DNA from: Umbilicaria muhlenbergii
Taxonomy: Eukaryota > Ascomycota > Lecanoromycetes > Umbilicariales > Umbilicariaceae
Assembly: GCA_000611775.1 (NCBI GenBank)
Contig: KK106986.1
Coordinates: 1,440,147-1,504,146, forward strand
Direction: 5' to 3'
Length of the DNA stretch: 64,000 bases
Under the pieces are notes generated by a model, which saw nothing but the letters and a program-made list of their open reading frames with translations, had not been told where the DNA came from and ran no database searches. Shown one piece after another: positions 48,341 to 58,130 of this stretch (position 1 is the stretch's first letter; each line of letters begins with the position of its first letter). The translations under genes were made by a program, and so were the position numbers.

Positions 48341-50339
48341 GATTAATTGTTTAATTCATTCATTCATTCAATGTTCAGTCCTTCAGTTCAGTTTGTTCAT
48401 TTTATTCAGTTCATTCATTTGTTCAGTTCTTCAGTTCAGTTCATTCATTCATTCAGTTGTTCAGTTGTTCAGTTTATTCATTCAGTGAGAAAATCACTAC
48501 CTGGTTCACAGGGTTGATTAAAATTCAGATGTGATTCATTTAAGAGAATCTCAGTATAATGTTGAGATCTTTCATGTTTACAATCATCATGAGGGTGAGT
48601 CACTGAGAATGACTGCAGACCTTCATAATTGAATAAATCATGTGTATAACTCATCTCACTGTCTTCTTCTGAAAATCATGTAAGGTTCAGAGCTTTGACA
48701 ATAATACTGCTTTAATTTCAGATCATTCAATCAGAGTCTTTGTCAAGTTAGCATTAATGAATGCATATTCAATTGACTCAATATCAAGTAAAGCCTTGAC
48801 TTGTAGCTTAATCTCATTCAGAGTGAGCTTGCAATTCACTTTGAATGATGTTCAGGTGAACAGAACATCTTCATTAATTATCAACATTAATATCATAAGA
48901 GAATTATCATTATTCTCTATCATGACTTTAATAGAGAAACGTCTTTTCCTGAATTTAATTCAAAATTGAAATCAAAATTGAATATGATTCATTGCATATG
49001 TTTTAATGCTGAAGTTTCTTTCTTTTTGTTCTTGTTTAAACAGTTTAAGGCAAGGTGCTTCTGTTCATTGTATTTAAAATAATATTCTTTCTTTATCTGT
49101 TGTTCTTTGATGATGTCTGAGTGTGATGTTCAGTTCAGTATTCAGGGAACTGACTCAGTGATCATTTGAGTAATTGATTTTAAGATCTTAATGAAATGTT
49201 CAGTCCTTGTGTGAGTTTGACTTGTGAAGGAGGATGTTTAATTCAGTTAAGATTTAATGATTTTCTTTGCATCAAGCAGTCATAAGGTCTGATTGATTCA
49301 CTGACAGTGTTTAATGAGTTCATAAAGGTCTTCAGGTCTGTCATCATTAATGTTTAATTATCATTGAATGATGTTGTTCACCTTGTTCAGAAGTTCTCTT
49401 ATTCAGTATAAATTAAGAAACTCATTCAGTTCAGTAACATATCACTGAAAATCAGCTCAAAAGGATGAGAAATCTTTGAATTCTTAATAAAGCTTATGAA
49501 ATTCATTAATGATGATACATTTTTAATCTGAGTCTCTGTAGATCTGAGTCAAATGTTTTAGCAGTTCATTAATGTTTAAATAAGCTGTTCAGGATGTTGA
49601 ATTTATTTGAGACCTTATGTGCTTGACAGAGTCACCCTCAACTCTTGTTTTTACATATGTTATTTTCATCTATTCAGTGAAATATTATTCATTCATTATT
49701 AATAGATAGTTTCTGATCTTCATTACTCATTCATCATATTTTGAATGATCACTGAAGAACATCAGTGAATCAAGAAGCTTTAATAATCTGAAGTTGAATA
49801 ATTCTTCAACTGTGAGTTAAGGGAAATCAGGTCAGAGGGTGCTTGTGAAGATAATCATGATTTATTGTTCAAAGTATGTTATCACATCAGCTTATTCAGT
49901 GACTTTCTTCTTCAATTCTCTGTTCTTGTCTTTTATTTTTTCATAGTCTGTTTGTAGTTCTTCATGTGCCTTTATAATGATGTTGATTTCATTCAGGGAC
50001 TGCTCATGATCAGTGATCAGTTGTCAAAGAGCAGTCATTGCTTTGAAGAAATGTTCTTGTAAAAAGTTAATCAAAGTCTCTGCAGTCAGAGTGATCAAGA
50101 TCTGATTAATCAAGTTTTCATTTAAGGTGAATTGTTCATTATTTGTAAAAGTCAACAAAGACTCTCTGATTCATGAGTAAACTTCATTATCAGTTTCTTT
50201 AATCATCATGATTGATTTCTGATTCTGATTTTAATTTTGATTTTGATTTTGATTTTGATTCTGATTCTGGTTCTGAATTCTGATTCTGAATTCATTCAGG
50301 GTGCCTCACGGCAGGAAATAAAGAGAGAGATTAAAATAA
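48341..50339 (-). pseudogene. G2b protease, tandem linker and gag relic
   Basis: Positions 48,345-48,490 are the TTCAGTTC/ATTCATTC tandem array matching G2a 33,585-33,760. The protease start (48,770-48,800) preserves in one piece the sequence that G3 interrupts in G2a. Gag extends to about 50,300 with an Asn/Gln-type repeat tract at 50,230-50,290 (TTTTGATTTTGATTTTGAT on the plus strand). The plus-strand open frame at 48,757-48,969 is a shadow. Confidence 0.75.
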
Positions 50340-50601
50340 TGTCAAGACTATGCAGATTATGAATTAATGCATGTGTTTAACAATTGACATTTAACTACAA
50401 AGAAGAATTCTAGTCTAAGGAGCAAAAGGAAGAAAGAGCATGAAGATTAAAATCTTCATGTACATGTTAAACTCATTAATTTAAATCATCACTAACTTAT
50501 TCAGTCATTCAGCGCTAACTTATTCAGTCATTCAGTTCAGTACATCATTCAGATTGTTCAGATCATTCAGTTCAATTTAACATTTAAGTGTAAATCTGAC
50601 A
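50340..50601 (-). repeat. G2b 5' LTR
   Basis: 262 bp, TGTCAAGACTATGCAG to AAATCTGACA, followed by TSD CTTTT. Confidence 0.9.
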
Positions 50602-50691
50602 CTTTTGCTCCTTAAACTAAAATTCTTCTCTGTAGCTAAATGTCAGCTGTTAAAACACATGCATTAATTCATAATCTGCATAGTCTTGACA

Positions 50692-50947
50692 GAACTGAAA
50701 TGAGAAGTTAAACAGATTAATAATAATCATTGATGAAAAAACAGATTACAATATAAAATGACATGAAAAAAATACTCACCTGACAAAATCTGATACAACA
50801 TTAACAGATTTGAACACTCACCTGAACTGAAAGAGGCATTTCATGAGAGGTACTCAAATAAGTCAGCTGAGTCACTGAATAAATTAATGACAAAGCAAAA
50901 AAGTAGATGATCAGCTCATGAAGTTCATTAAATAAAGAAAAAGGTAG
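50692..50947 (+). repeat. Duplicated G2a tail (256 bp)
   Basis: Copy of 44,201-44,456, the chromodomain-like end of G2a pol plus the 3' untranslated tail, of exactly the same length. It sits between two LTRs of the same orientation and has no upstream pol. Confidence 0.85.
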
Positions 50948-51096
50948 TGTCAAGTTTACATCTGAATATTAAACTGAATTAAATAATCTGAATGATGTAT
51001 CAAACTGAATGACTGAACAGGTTAACAGTGATTAAATTAATGAACTTAATGTGCACATAAAGATTTTAATCTTCATGCTCTTTCTTCCTTTTGCTC

Positions 51097-51558
51097 AGTA
51101 ACAGGTGGTGTCATAATGACAGAGATAATACAATTATTCAATGAATTATATCAAGGTACAATCAATCACGTCACTGATATGATTATACCACTGATCACAT
51201 GTAGACTTGAATAGGACTGGAGGTTGTAAACTTATGAAATTGCATTTAATATATGAGTTGAGCATGAGCTTCTAACTATGAATCTACCTGTGATTATATA
51301 AAACTTTAAGAGACTCATGTGTAATCATACTGCTTAATGTGTGTAACTTCTCTGCTCAGGGTGCTCATGCTCTGAGCATCATGAGTGATCAGGTGCTCAA
51401 GGTGCTCATGTTTTAAACATCATGAGCAGTATCACATGTACACTTATGCATGTATCAATTAAGTGCTCAGGGTGCTCATGCTCTGAGCATCATGAGCAGT
51501 ACTGCATGTACGCCTGCTACACATACCAATCAGGTACCATCTAGCAGGAGGTGTAATA
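51097..51558 (-). repeat. G5a 3' LTR
   Basis: 462 bp. Contains three copies of GCTCATGCTCTGAGCATCAT or close variants. Almost all CpG sites that remain in the other LTR are lost here. Confidence 0.92.
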
Positions 51559-51605
51559 TTAACTTTTCTCTCAACATTTTTATTCTTGAAAACTCAACCT
51601 TACTC

Positions 51606-52145
51606 ATGTCTTCATTTGATATCAGAAAGAAGAAGTCATCTACTTCTCATTGTTCTCATTTGACTGATTCAATCACTGAAAATGAGAGGATTATCATGTG
51701 AACATGTGATTGCTGCTTGATCAGTGGCAAGGAGTGCAAGATGTTAAATGATTATAATAAATGTGACATCTGCATTCAGCTGAGCATCTCTTGTGACTTG
51801 TTCATCTCTTCAGAGGAGATCAATAAGGTGAGTGCAGAGATTCATCATCTGAAAAAGAAAAAGGATGTCATCATGACACAAAAGCAAGAAATATAAATGA
51901 AGAAAGAAAGACTTCACAAACAGATCATTTTTCTGAGGAAGAAATAATCAGACTTGATCTGTACTGAACTTCAGAACATTGAAGAGCTGAAGATGAATGA
52001 GTGCATGACTGCTGTAACTGTTGATCCTTTTAACAGGCCTTCACTCAACTTCCTTGCATTTAAGGTTTTCAACTTCAGTGACATGAATTGACTTTCTGCA
52101 GGTTTCTTTGATGGAACTGACACAGTTTCATCACACAATGAGTAA
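51606..52145 (+). pseudogene. Antisense Zn2Cys6-like coiled-coil protein frame in G5a
   Basis: One plus-strand frame of 179 codons from ATG 51,606 to TAA 52,143-52,145, opposite to pol, with only four internal stops (codons 32, 97, 114, 162: TGA, TAA, TAA, TGA) and no frameshift. Cysteines at 34, 37, 44, 53, 56 and 63 give CX2CX6CX8CX2CX6C, exactly the spacing of the fungal Zn2Cys6 DNA-binding cluster. A Lys/Glu-rich heptad-like stretch follows (about 70-130), as in Gal4-type dimerisation. The C-terminal part is unassigned. It sits between the chromodomain and the 3' LTR, tail-to-tail with pol. A role in controlling the element is inference. Confidence 0.7.
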
Positions 52146-53450
52146 GATTTTCTTCTGATTCTCATGTGTTTCCTTCACTGTTGTATCCTTTTCATTTGAT
52201 CAAATAGTGTGACTCATCATTTATATCTTGCTGATTTAGAATTTCTTCTACCTTGAATTCTGCATCTTGACTTTTCAGGTCAATCTCTGATGAATTTTCT
52301 TGTATTGATGTTTTCAGGTCTGCTGATTCAAGTAGTGATACATGAAATACTGAGTGTATTTGCATAGTGAGTGAAAGCTTAAGCTCATAGTTGATGCTTC
52401 TCTTAGTTTTAGCAATTTAAAAAGATCTCAACTTCATGTGATTCAATTTGTTGCTAAGTCACTTTGTTTTAATGTTGTGACACAGAAGATATACTTTATT
52501 CTTCTCTTTAAAAGTAGATCTCTTATCTCTCTTTTTATTATAATATACTGTTGATCTTTCTGAGGTGAATTTAATATTCTTTTACAGCATTTCATGCAGA
52601 TTCTTGAGGTGATTCACTTGTACTCTTGCTCATTATATTATTATTACTAGTCCCCTGACCTCATTCATAACTGAGTTGAAACTGTAATTGATGTAAAATG
52701 ATGATACTTCAGTTGTTTCTGTTGCTGCTGAATTATATATTAACTGAGTTATCAGTAAGAGTTCTACTCAATTAGTTTGCTGATAATTAACATAACACTG
52801 TAGGTACTGCTTCATAATCTGATTGAGTCATTCAGTCTGTTCATTCATCTGAGGATGATATGATGTTGATAACTTGTGATGAATCCTCAACTGATTCATT
52901 AATGATTTTCAGAACTTGAAGATGAAGAGTTTGTCTTTATCAGAGATTATCTCTTTCAGCAGTTCATGATTGACTGTTATAATTCTTAAAAACATATATG
53001 TGAGTTTCTCTGCTGATGATGCTTCATTATAAGGTATGAAGTATCTTCAGCAGTTCATGATTGACTGTTATAATTCTTAAAAACATATATGTGAGTTTCT
53101 CTGCTGATGATGCTTCATTATAAGGTATGAAGTATCTGTACTTCATAAGTCTGTCAGTGATAATTAATATTAAATCATAAACTGCTTTCATCAGGGGTTC
53201 TTTCAACTTTGATAATTTAATCACAAAGTTTAATGTGATGCTTGCTCATGATCTCAGTGATGTCTTTAATGACTTGAGTAAACTGTATGACTTATGTTGA
53301 TCTGTTTTACTTCTTCAGCAGATGTTGTACTTCTGAATGATTTTTTCAATTTTCTTTCTCATGTATGAGAAGTAATATGTTCTTGTGAGTCATTTCACTG
53401 TTTTGTTAATTCCCTGATGACTGTGTGTCTTGTTGAAATGACTTTCCTCT
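52146..53450 (-). pseudogene. G5a integrase and chromodomain relic
   Basis: The integrase core includes the open piece 53,027-53,224 (LKEPLMKAVYDLILIITDR, containing the first catalytic Asp). It is disturbed by an exact 91-bp tandem duplication at 52,957-53,138. The C-terminal domain lies at about 52,430-52,560. The chromodomain at about 52,140-52,265 reads EFKVEEILNQQ, then YLIK-stop-KGYNSEG. Frames otherwise interrupted by TGA. Confidence 0.85.
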
Positions 53451-54960
53451 ATTAGCTTTCATTGAAGATTAACAGGAACATAGATTAAGTCTTAAAAAAG
53501 TAATAAATCTTTCTCCTTTTTGAAGCTTTCATGATTTTTAATATTCTGAAGAACCTGTTGTGTTAACTTGTTGTTCTTCAATGTTTTTTGAATCTCATTT
53601 TCAAAAACATCATTCTTTACTTATATGATGAGGTTGAACTGTCTGTTGAATGACATGTTCTCTTGCTCATCCTCTTGAAGAATAACATGACTGATGACTG
53701 ACTTATCTTGTAAATAATCAGCTCATCAACTGAGAGTATTCACTTTGATGTTCTCTGATTTTTTTTAATAATGAATTCTGAAATTGTACTGTGACAATTC
53801 TTCTGATCAATGCACTTGTCTTTGATTTAAGACTTTCATTGTCATGAAATATAACAGATTCTTATGATCTGAGTATATCTGAACCTCATGTTTAAGTCCT
53901 TCTAGATACACATGTCATTGCTTAAATGCATCAACAATAATTAATAGCTCCTTGTCATGTATCTTGTAGCTCATTTCAGCGCTTGAAAACTTTCTCAAAT
54001 AAAAAGCTACTGACTGTAAACATCTCTTATCATTTAACTGATTGATACATGCTTTTATAACTTCATCTGACATGTTTATCTTGAGCGTAATAAGCTTCTC
54101 AGGGTTGAAACTCATGAGAATGAGTTGAGAAGTGAATTTTTTCTTCAATTCATCAAAGGCTTTCTGTGCTTCAGGAGATCACTTAAATTTCTGATCTTTT
54201 CTAATCAACTCTGTTAGAGGTGATGTGATTTTTGAATACTTCTCAATAAACTTTTTATAAAAGTTCATGAACTCAAGGAAGAACTGTACTTCCTTGATGT
54301 TCTTCAGTATTGATCATTCAATCACAGATCATATCTTCTTAAAGTTTATTCATAACTCTTCTGATGTTACAATGAAGCCTAAGAAGTGTACTTCCTTGAA
54401 ATAAAAAAGACTCTTCTCAAGCTTTACCTGCAATCCTGCATTCTGAAGTGCTTGTAGAATTTTATGAACATGCTGAATGTGCTGCTCCTTTGTCTTGAAG
54501 TAGATCAGTATGTCATCAAGGTATATAATCATGAACTGATTCAAGTATTCTCTTAGTACATTATTGATAAAAGCCTGAAATGTTGCTGACGCGTTTGTTA
54601 ATTCAAAAGGCATTACTAAATACTCATAAAGTTCAAATCTTGTTTAAAACACAGTTTTTCATTCATCTCCTTCTTTAATATGAATCTGGTTGAAAGCTCC
54701 TGAAATATTAAACTTAATAAATCATTATGCTTCCTGAAACTGATCCTGCAGTTCTGAAATAAGCAGCAAGGGGTAACTGTTCTTGACAGTAATATTGTTC
54801 AATGCTCAGTAGTTAATGCATAACCTGAGTGAATCATCTGACTTTGATACAAACAGTATTGAATATTCAGCTGAAGATTATGATTCTCATATGAATCCTT
54901 TTCATAAGTTCTTCTCTAAGTATTCTCGCAAAGCATTTAACTTTTGAGGTGACAATGAGT
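53451..54960 (-). pseudogene. G5a RT and RNase H relic
   Basis: RT at about 54,200-54,960: DE-stop-KTVF, YLVMPFELTNASATFQ, then the intact catalytic MIIYLDDILIYF inside the open piece 54,350-54,613, and LEKSLFYFKEVHFLGFI. RNase H lies in 53,915-54,148 (INMSDEVIKACINQ, SYKIHDKELLIIVDAF). The catalytic RT aspartates are preserved, unlike every other copy in the window, but stops make the polyprotein non-functional. Confidence 0.9.
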
Positions 54961-57250
54961 AAATAAGTTGCTTCATTGAAGTACAATCTTTCATGATCTT
55001 GATTTCATGATTTTATTCTTAATGTTTCAGTAAGACGTCCTGATTCTTTACAGCTGTAAACAATTCCTCAAAGTCTTTATATTCTTTAGAGATAAATAAC
55101 TTAATAATAAAGTTTCAGTCATCTTCAACTCACCTGCTTCACAGTATCTTTGCATTAAGATTCTTCAGTTTCTCATGCATCTCTTCTGCTGACATAGTGA
55201 AGATCTTCACACCTTCAGGTGAGTTCAGGACTGAATATAATTTATTAAGATTATCATCTTTAACAAAGTATATCTCATTTTCAGCTCAATCAATCATTGA
55301 ATTGATCACTTGAAGTCATGATATTCTTAAAACTATATCACTTCCTGATTGCTTCATTATATTGAATTGAATCTTTTCTCAATGTTGACTTAAACGCATG
55401 AGCGTGAGAACTGTCTCTCAGTTTACTCATTCATTGTTATGTTTTATAAAAGTCTCATTGAACTCTTGAAGTTTAAAGAAATTCTGCTTCACCTGTGTTC
55501 AGATTACATGTTTCACAGCAAATTCTGAGTTCATGAAGTTCCCTGTACAGTCACTGTCTATTAGCAGTCAGGCTGACTGATCATTAACTTTAATTTAAAC
55601 ATGAAAGTTGCTCATGTCTTCTTGTGCTGCAGCAGTGAACTCTCTTTTTCATTCACTATCTGAAGGTTTTAAAGTAAACATCTTCAAAGGCCTCTGATCT
55701 AAAGGGCCTCTTAGTTTTTTAAATTAAAAGAGAAGAACTTTAAGTTCTTCTCTACATACTTAAAGTCTTTCAGATTCATCTTCTGAGCTGAATGCTTATT
55801 CAGATCTTTTTTGAAGTATTTATTTCAAAGTTCTCATACTCTCATGTGAAGTTCTTATGAGATGTGTGCTCTGTTAAAGGTAACATATTCTCCTCTGATG
55901 ATGAACTGAGAATCTTTCAGTGATGTCTCTTTGATTATATCTTGATAATTGATTTCTTTGTGATCTTGTCTTTGTGTAAATGCATCTTGAATAATGTAAA
56001 AAATCTGTTTCTTTATCTCTTTTATCTGCTTCATGTACTCCTCTTTCTTGCTGAGGGCATTGAGTATTTCAGTATATGTTTAAATTCACTTTTCTTCATG
56101 AGTAGACAATTATTCATCATTGTCTTCTTTCATAAGCTCTTCAGAGTCTTTAAAATCTGTTACTTTCATGAAGTTTTCCTCCTCACTAAATGAGGGTATC
56201 ATATCATCACTGTTAATGTAATTATCTTCTTAGTTGAACTGCTCTCATTTGACTTGATGTTCTTCCACGTCTGTGACAGAGTCTCAGTGAGAGGTTGCAG
56301 CATATTTTTTTGTCTTCTTTAATTAACATGAAAATCATTCAGAGCTGTCTTTATCACTCTGATGAACTACACAGTTGTCATCATAATAAGTTGTTCAAGA
56401 CATAGCATTATGCTGAACTGATTTCTTCAGTGTCAGCTTTTTTAACACAGCTGCATATGTCTTCTTCTTTGATGAAAAGGCTTTTGTTGAGACTCAACAG
56501 TTGCATGTGAAATGTCTTAATTTTTCACAGTTATAACAGTTTCCTCTGACTCTGATATTCTTTAATACTTGCTTGATCTCTCTCTGAAATTGATTCCTTC
56601 AGAAGATCACATTGATTTTCATCAGCTGAGAGCTGTAATAAGATTGATTATTATACTGAGTGCTTTTGTGAGGTTTATTCATCTTCAGTGATATGTAATT
56701 CTTCTGACTCTTTTCCATGAATCTTTCATACATGTGATTGTTGATGATGACTGACTTTTCAATCATCTTAACTAAGGTACTTGATCATTCTGATTAAAAG
56801 ATTTCATCTTTAATGAAGTCCTTCAAGCTCTTGTAATACTGCACAGTCAAGGCAGTGTCATCTCAGTTCATATACATGACATGTCTCTGAAAATTGACTG
56901 TGTATGTCATGACAGCTTTTTTCTGCATAATGTTGCAGATTTCTCACTCTGCAGTTCTTTTCTGATTAATAATTTTAAACATGATTCTTATCTGCTTCTT
57001 GAACTTCTTTAAATTAATGAAGATTTTATTCATCTCATCATCATGATCCTTCTTCTCATTTTTCATATAATCTCAGAGGGTCAGTTTAAATCAATTAAGG
57101 ACATCAGATCTCAAGTAAAAAGATGCATACAACACTTTGTCAGCTTTCTTTTTGAACATGATGTGATTGAGATGAATGTAAGTATCAAGTTGAATGAGGA
57201 ATGAACTCAGCATCCTTCATTTCTTTAAGAACTTGTCTGATGATGAGATC
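54961..57250 (-). pseudogene. G5a gag and protease relic
   Basis: The protease block LLIDSDCTGNF is at about 55,545-55,585 (D-S-G with Gly changed to Asp). Gag carries an intact CCHC knuckle, CYNCEKLRHFTCNC, near 56,500-56,545. A capsid-like region extends to about 57,200. The gag part has a second copy at 8,168-9,647. The plus-strand open frame 55,942-56,193 is a shadow. Confidence 0.85.
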
Positions 57251-57380
57251 TTAATCTTTATCCTTGATGACATCAGACTTTCAATGACTGATGAGTCACA
57301 GCTGAAGGTTGTCATCCTTGTGAAAAACTCATGAGTCACAGTTCATTTCATGACTGATATCTTAATGATGATGCTTAAAG
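57251..57380 (-). mobile_element. G5a leader
   Basis: Noncoding stretch between gag start and the 5' LTR; the tRNA primer site should abut 57,380 but is not recognisable after decay. Confidence 0.5.
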
Positions 57381-57842
57381 TGTAACAGGTGATGTCATAG
57401 TGACAGAGATAATATAATCATTCAATAAACTATATCAAGGTACAATCAATCATGTTGCTGATATGACTATACCACTGATCACATGTAGACTCAGATAAGA
57501 CTGAAGGTTGTAGACTTATGAGATTGCATTTGATACATGAGTTGAGCATGAGCTCCTAACTATGAATCTACCTGTGATTATATAGAACTTTAAAAGACTC
57601 ATGTGTAATTGTACTGCTTGATGTGTGTAACCTTCCTGCTCAGGGTGCTCATGCTCTGAGCATCATGAGTGATCAGGTGCTTGAGGTGCTCATGCTCTGA
57701 GTGTCATGAGCAGTACCACATGTACGCCTATGCATGTACCAACCAAGTGCTCAGGGTGCTCATGCCCTGAGCATCATGAGCAGTACTGCATGTACGCCTG
57801 CTACGCGTACCAACCAGGTACCGTCTAGCGGGAGGTGTAACA
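57381..57842 (-). repeat. G5a 5' LTR
   Basis: 462 bp, TGTAACAGGTGATG to GGGAGGTGTAACA on the plus strand. It retains several CpG sites (TACGCC, TACGCG, CCGTC, AGCGGG) in its last 110 bp, unlike the other LTR. Confidence 0.92.
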
Positions 57843-57933
57843 TGCTCCTTAGACTAGAATTCTTCTCTGTAGTTAAATGCTAACTGTTAAAACACATGCA
57901 TTGATTCATAATCTGCATAGTCTTGACAGTATT

Positions 57934-58130
57934 ATTTTATCTGAAGATCCTTCATTCATAAAGTTCACTTCACTGATAACAGAAGAAATAAATAATATTT
58001 TATCATTATTTTGTTAATTCTTTATCATCATATCTTATTTTGCTTTAAAAGTTTAACCTTAATTTATCATTATATTTAAAGTGATTATTTAATTAGTACT
58101 TTTTATTATTATAACTGCATTATTAAGTTC
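57934..58130 (-). pseudogene. G4b right fragment: gag start
   Basis: Reverse complement matches G4a at about 23,750-23,885 (leader and first part of gag: ATGATAAAGAATTAACAAAATAAT against ATGATAAAGAATCAACAAAATAAT). With 13,846-15,720 it brackets G2a. Its 5' LTR should follow at about 58,130-58,260, but I could not recognise it. Confidence 0.7.

Larger units (their letters stand above)
44625..50601 (-). mobile_element. G2b: second G2 copy, inserted in a G2a LTR (TSD CTTTT)
   Basis: 5,977 bp, LTRs at 44,625-44,909 (285 bp) and 50,340-50,601 (262 bp), TSD CTTTT at 44,620-44,624 and 50,602-50,606. The LTR length difference is one 23-bp unit. Minus orientation, opposite to its host of the same family, giving a head-to-head pair. 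Order along the minus strand is LTR, gag, protease, RT, RNase H, integrase, chromodomain-like tail, LTR. No intact frame. Confidence 0.92.
44457..50691 (+). repeat. Internal G2a LTR, split by G2b
   Basis: TGTCAAGTTTGCATTTAAAC starts at 44,457; the LTR runs to 44,624 and resumes at 50,607-50,691 (ends GTCTTGACA). Total 253 bp, one 23-bp unit longer than the outer LTRs. It is followed by a second copy of the 256-bp element end and by the true 3' LTR, so G2a carries a duplicated tail. Confidence 0.85.
51097..57842 (-). mobile_element. G5a: complete Ty3/gypsy element with antisense frame (TSD TGCTC)
   Basis: 6,746 bp, two 462-bp LTRs (51,097-51,558 and 57,381-57,842), TSD TGCTC at 51,092-51,096 and 57,843-57,847. 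On the minus strand the LTR starts TGTTACACCTCCCGC. Order along the minus strand: LTR, gag with intact CCHC, protease, RT with intact YLDD, RNase H, integrase, chromodomain, antisense frame, LTR. It has the longest surviving pol pieces of the whole stack. Confidence 0.93.
15721..57928 (+). mobile_element. G2a: Ty3/gypsy element hosting four further insertions (TSD GTATT)
   Basis: The outer LTRs are both 230 bp once the insertion in the right one is removed: 15,721-15,950 and 50,948-51,096 plus 57,848-57,928. They begin TGTCA and end ACA, and are flanked by GTATT at 15,716-15,720 and 57,929-57,933. Own sequence is 15,721-17,508, 33,270-35,703, 42,711-44,624, 50,607-51,096 and 57,848-57,928. 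Order: LTR, gag, protease, RT, RNase H, integrase, chromodomain-like tail, LTR. It was interrupted by G3, G6, G2b and G5a. All reading frames are broken. Confidence 0.9.
50948..57928 (+). repeat. G2a 3' LTR, split by G5a
   Basis: 50,948-51,096 plus 57,848-57,928 (149 + 81 = 230 bp, equal to the 5' LTR). Ends GTCTTGACA and is followed by TSD GTATT at 57,929-57,933. Confidence 0.9.

Noticed and set aside
1990-54670. TGA read as tryptophan (recoding) in the transposon block
   Set aside because: TGA replaces Trp in five RT copies, but the same frames also have TAA and lost catalytic residues, and the intact genes on the right use TGG for Trp. Directional mutation explains it.
1331-56193. The many 60-135 codon open frames on both strands of the AT-rich block as separate genes
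   Set aside because: Those with recognisable text are pieces of gag or pol; the rest overlap these on the opposite strand or in other phases and show no domain, start context or splice signals.
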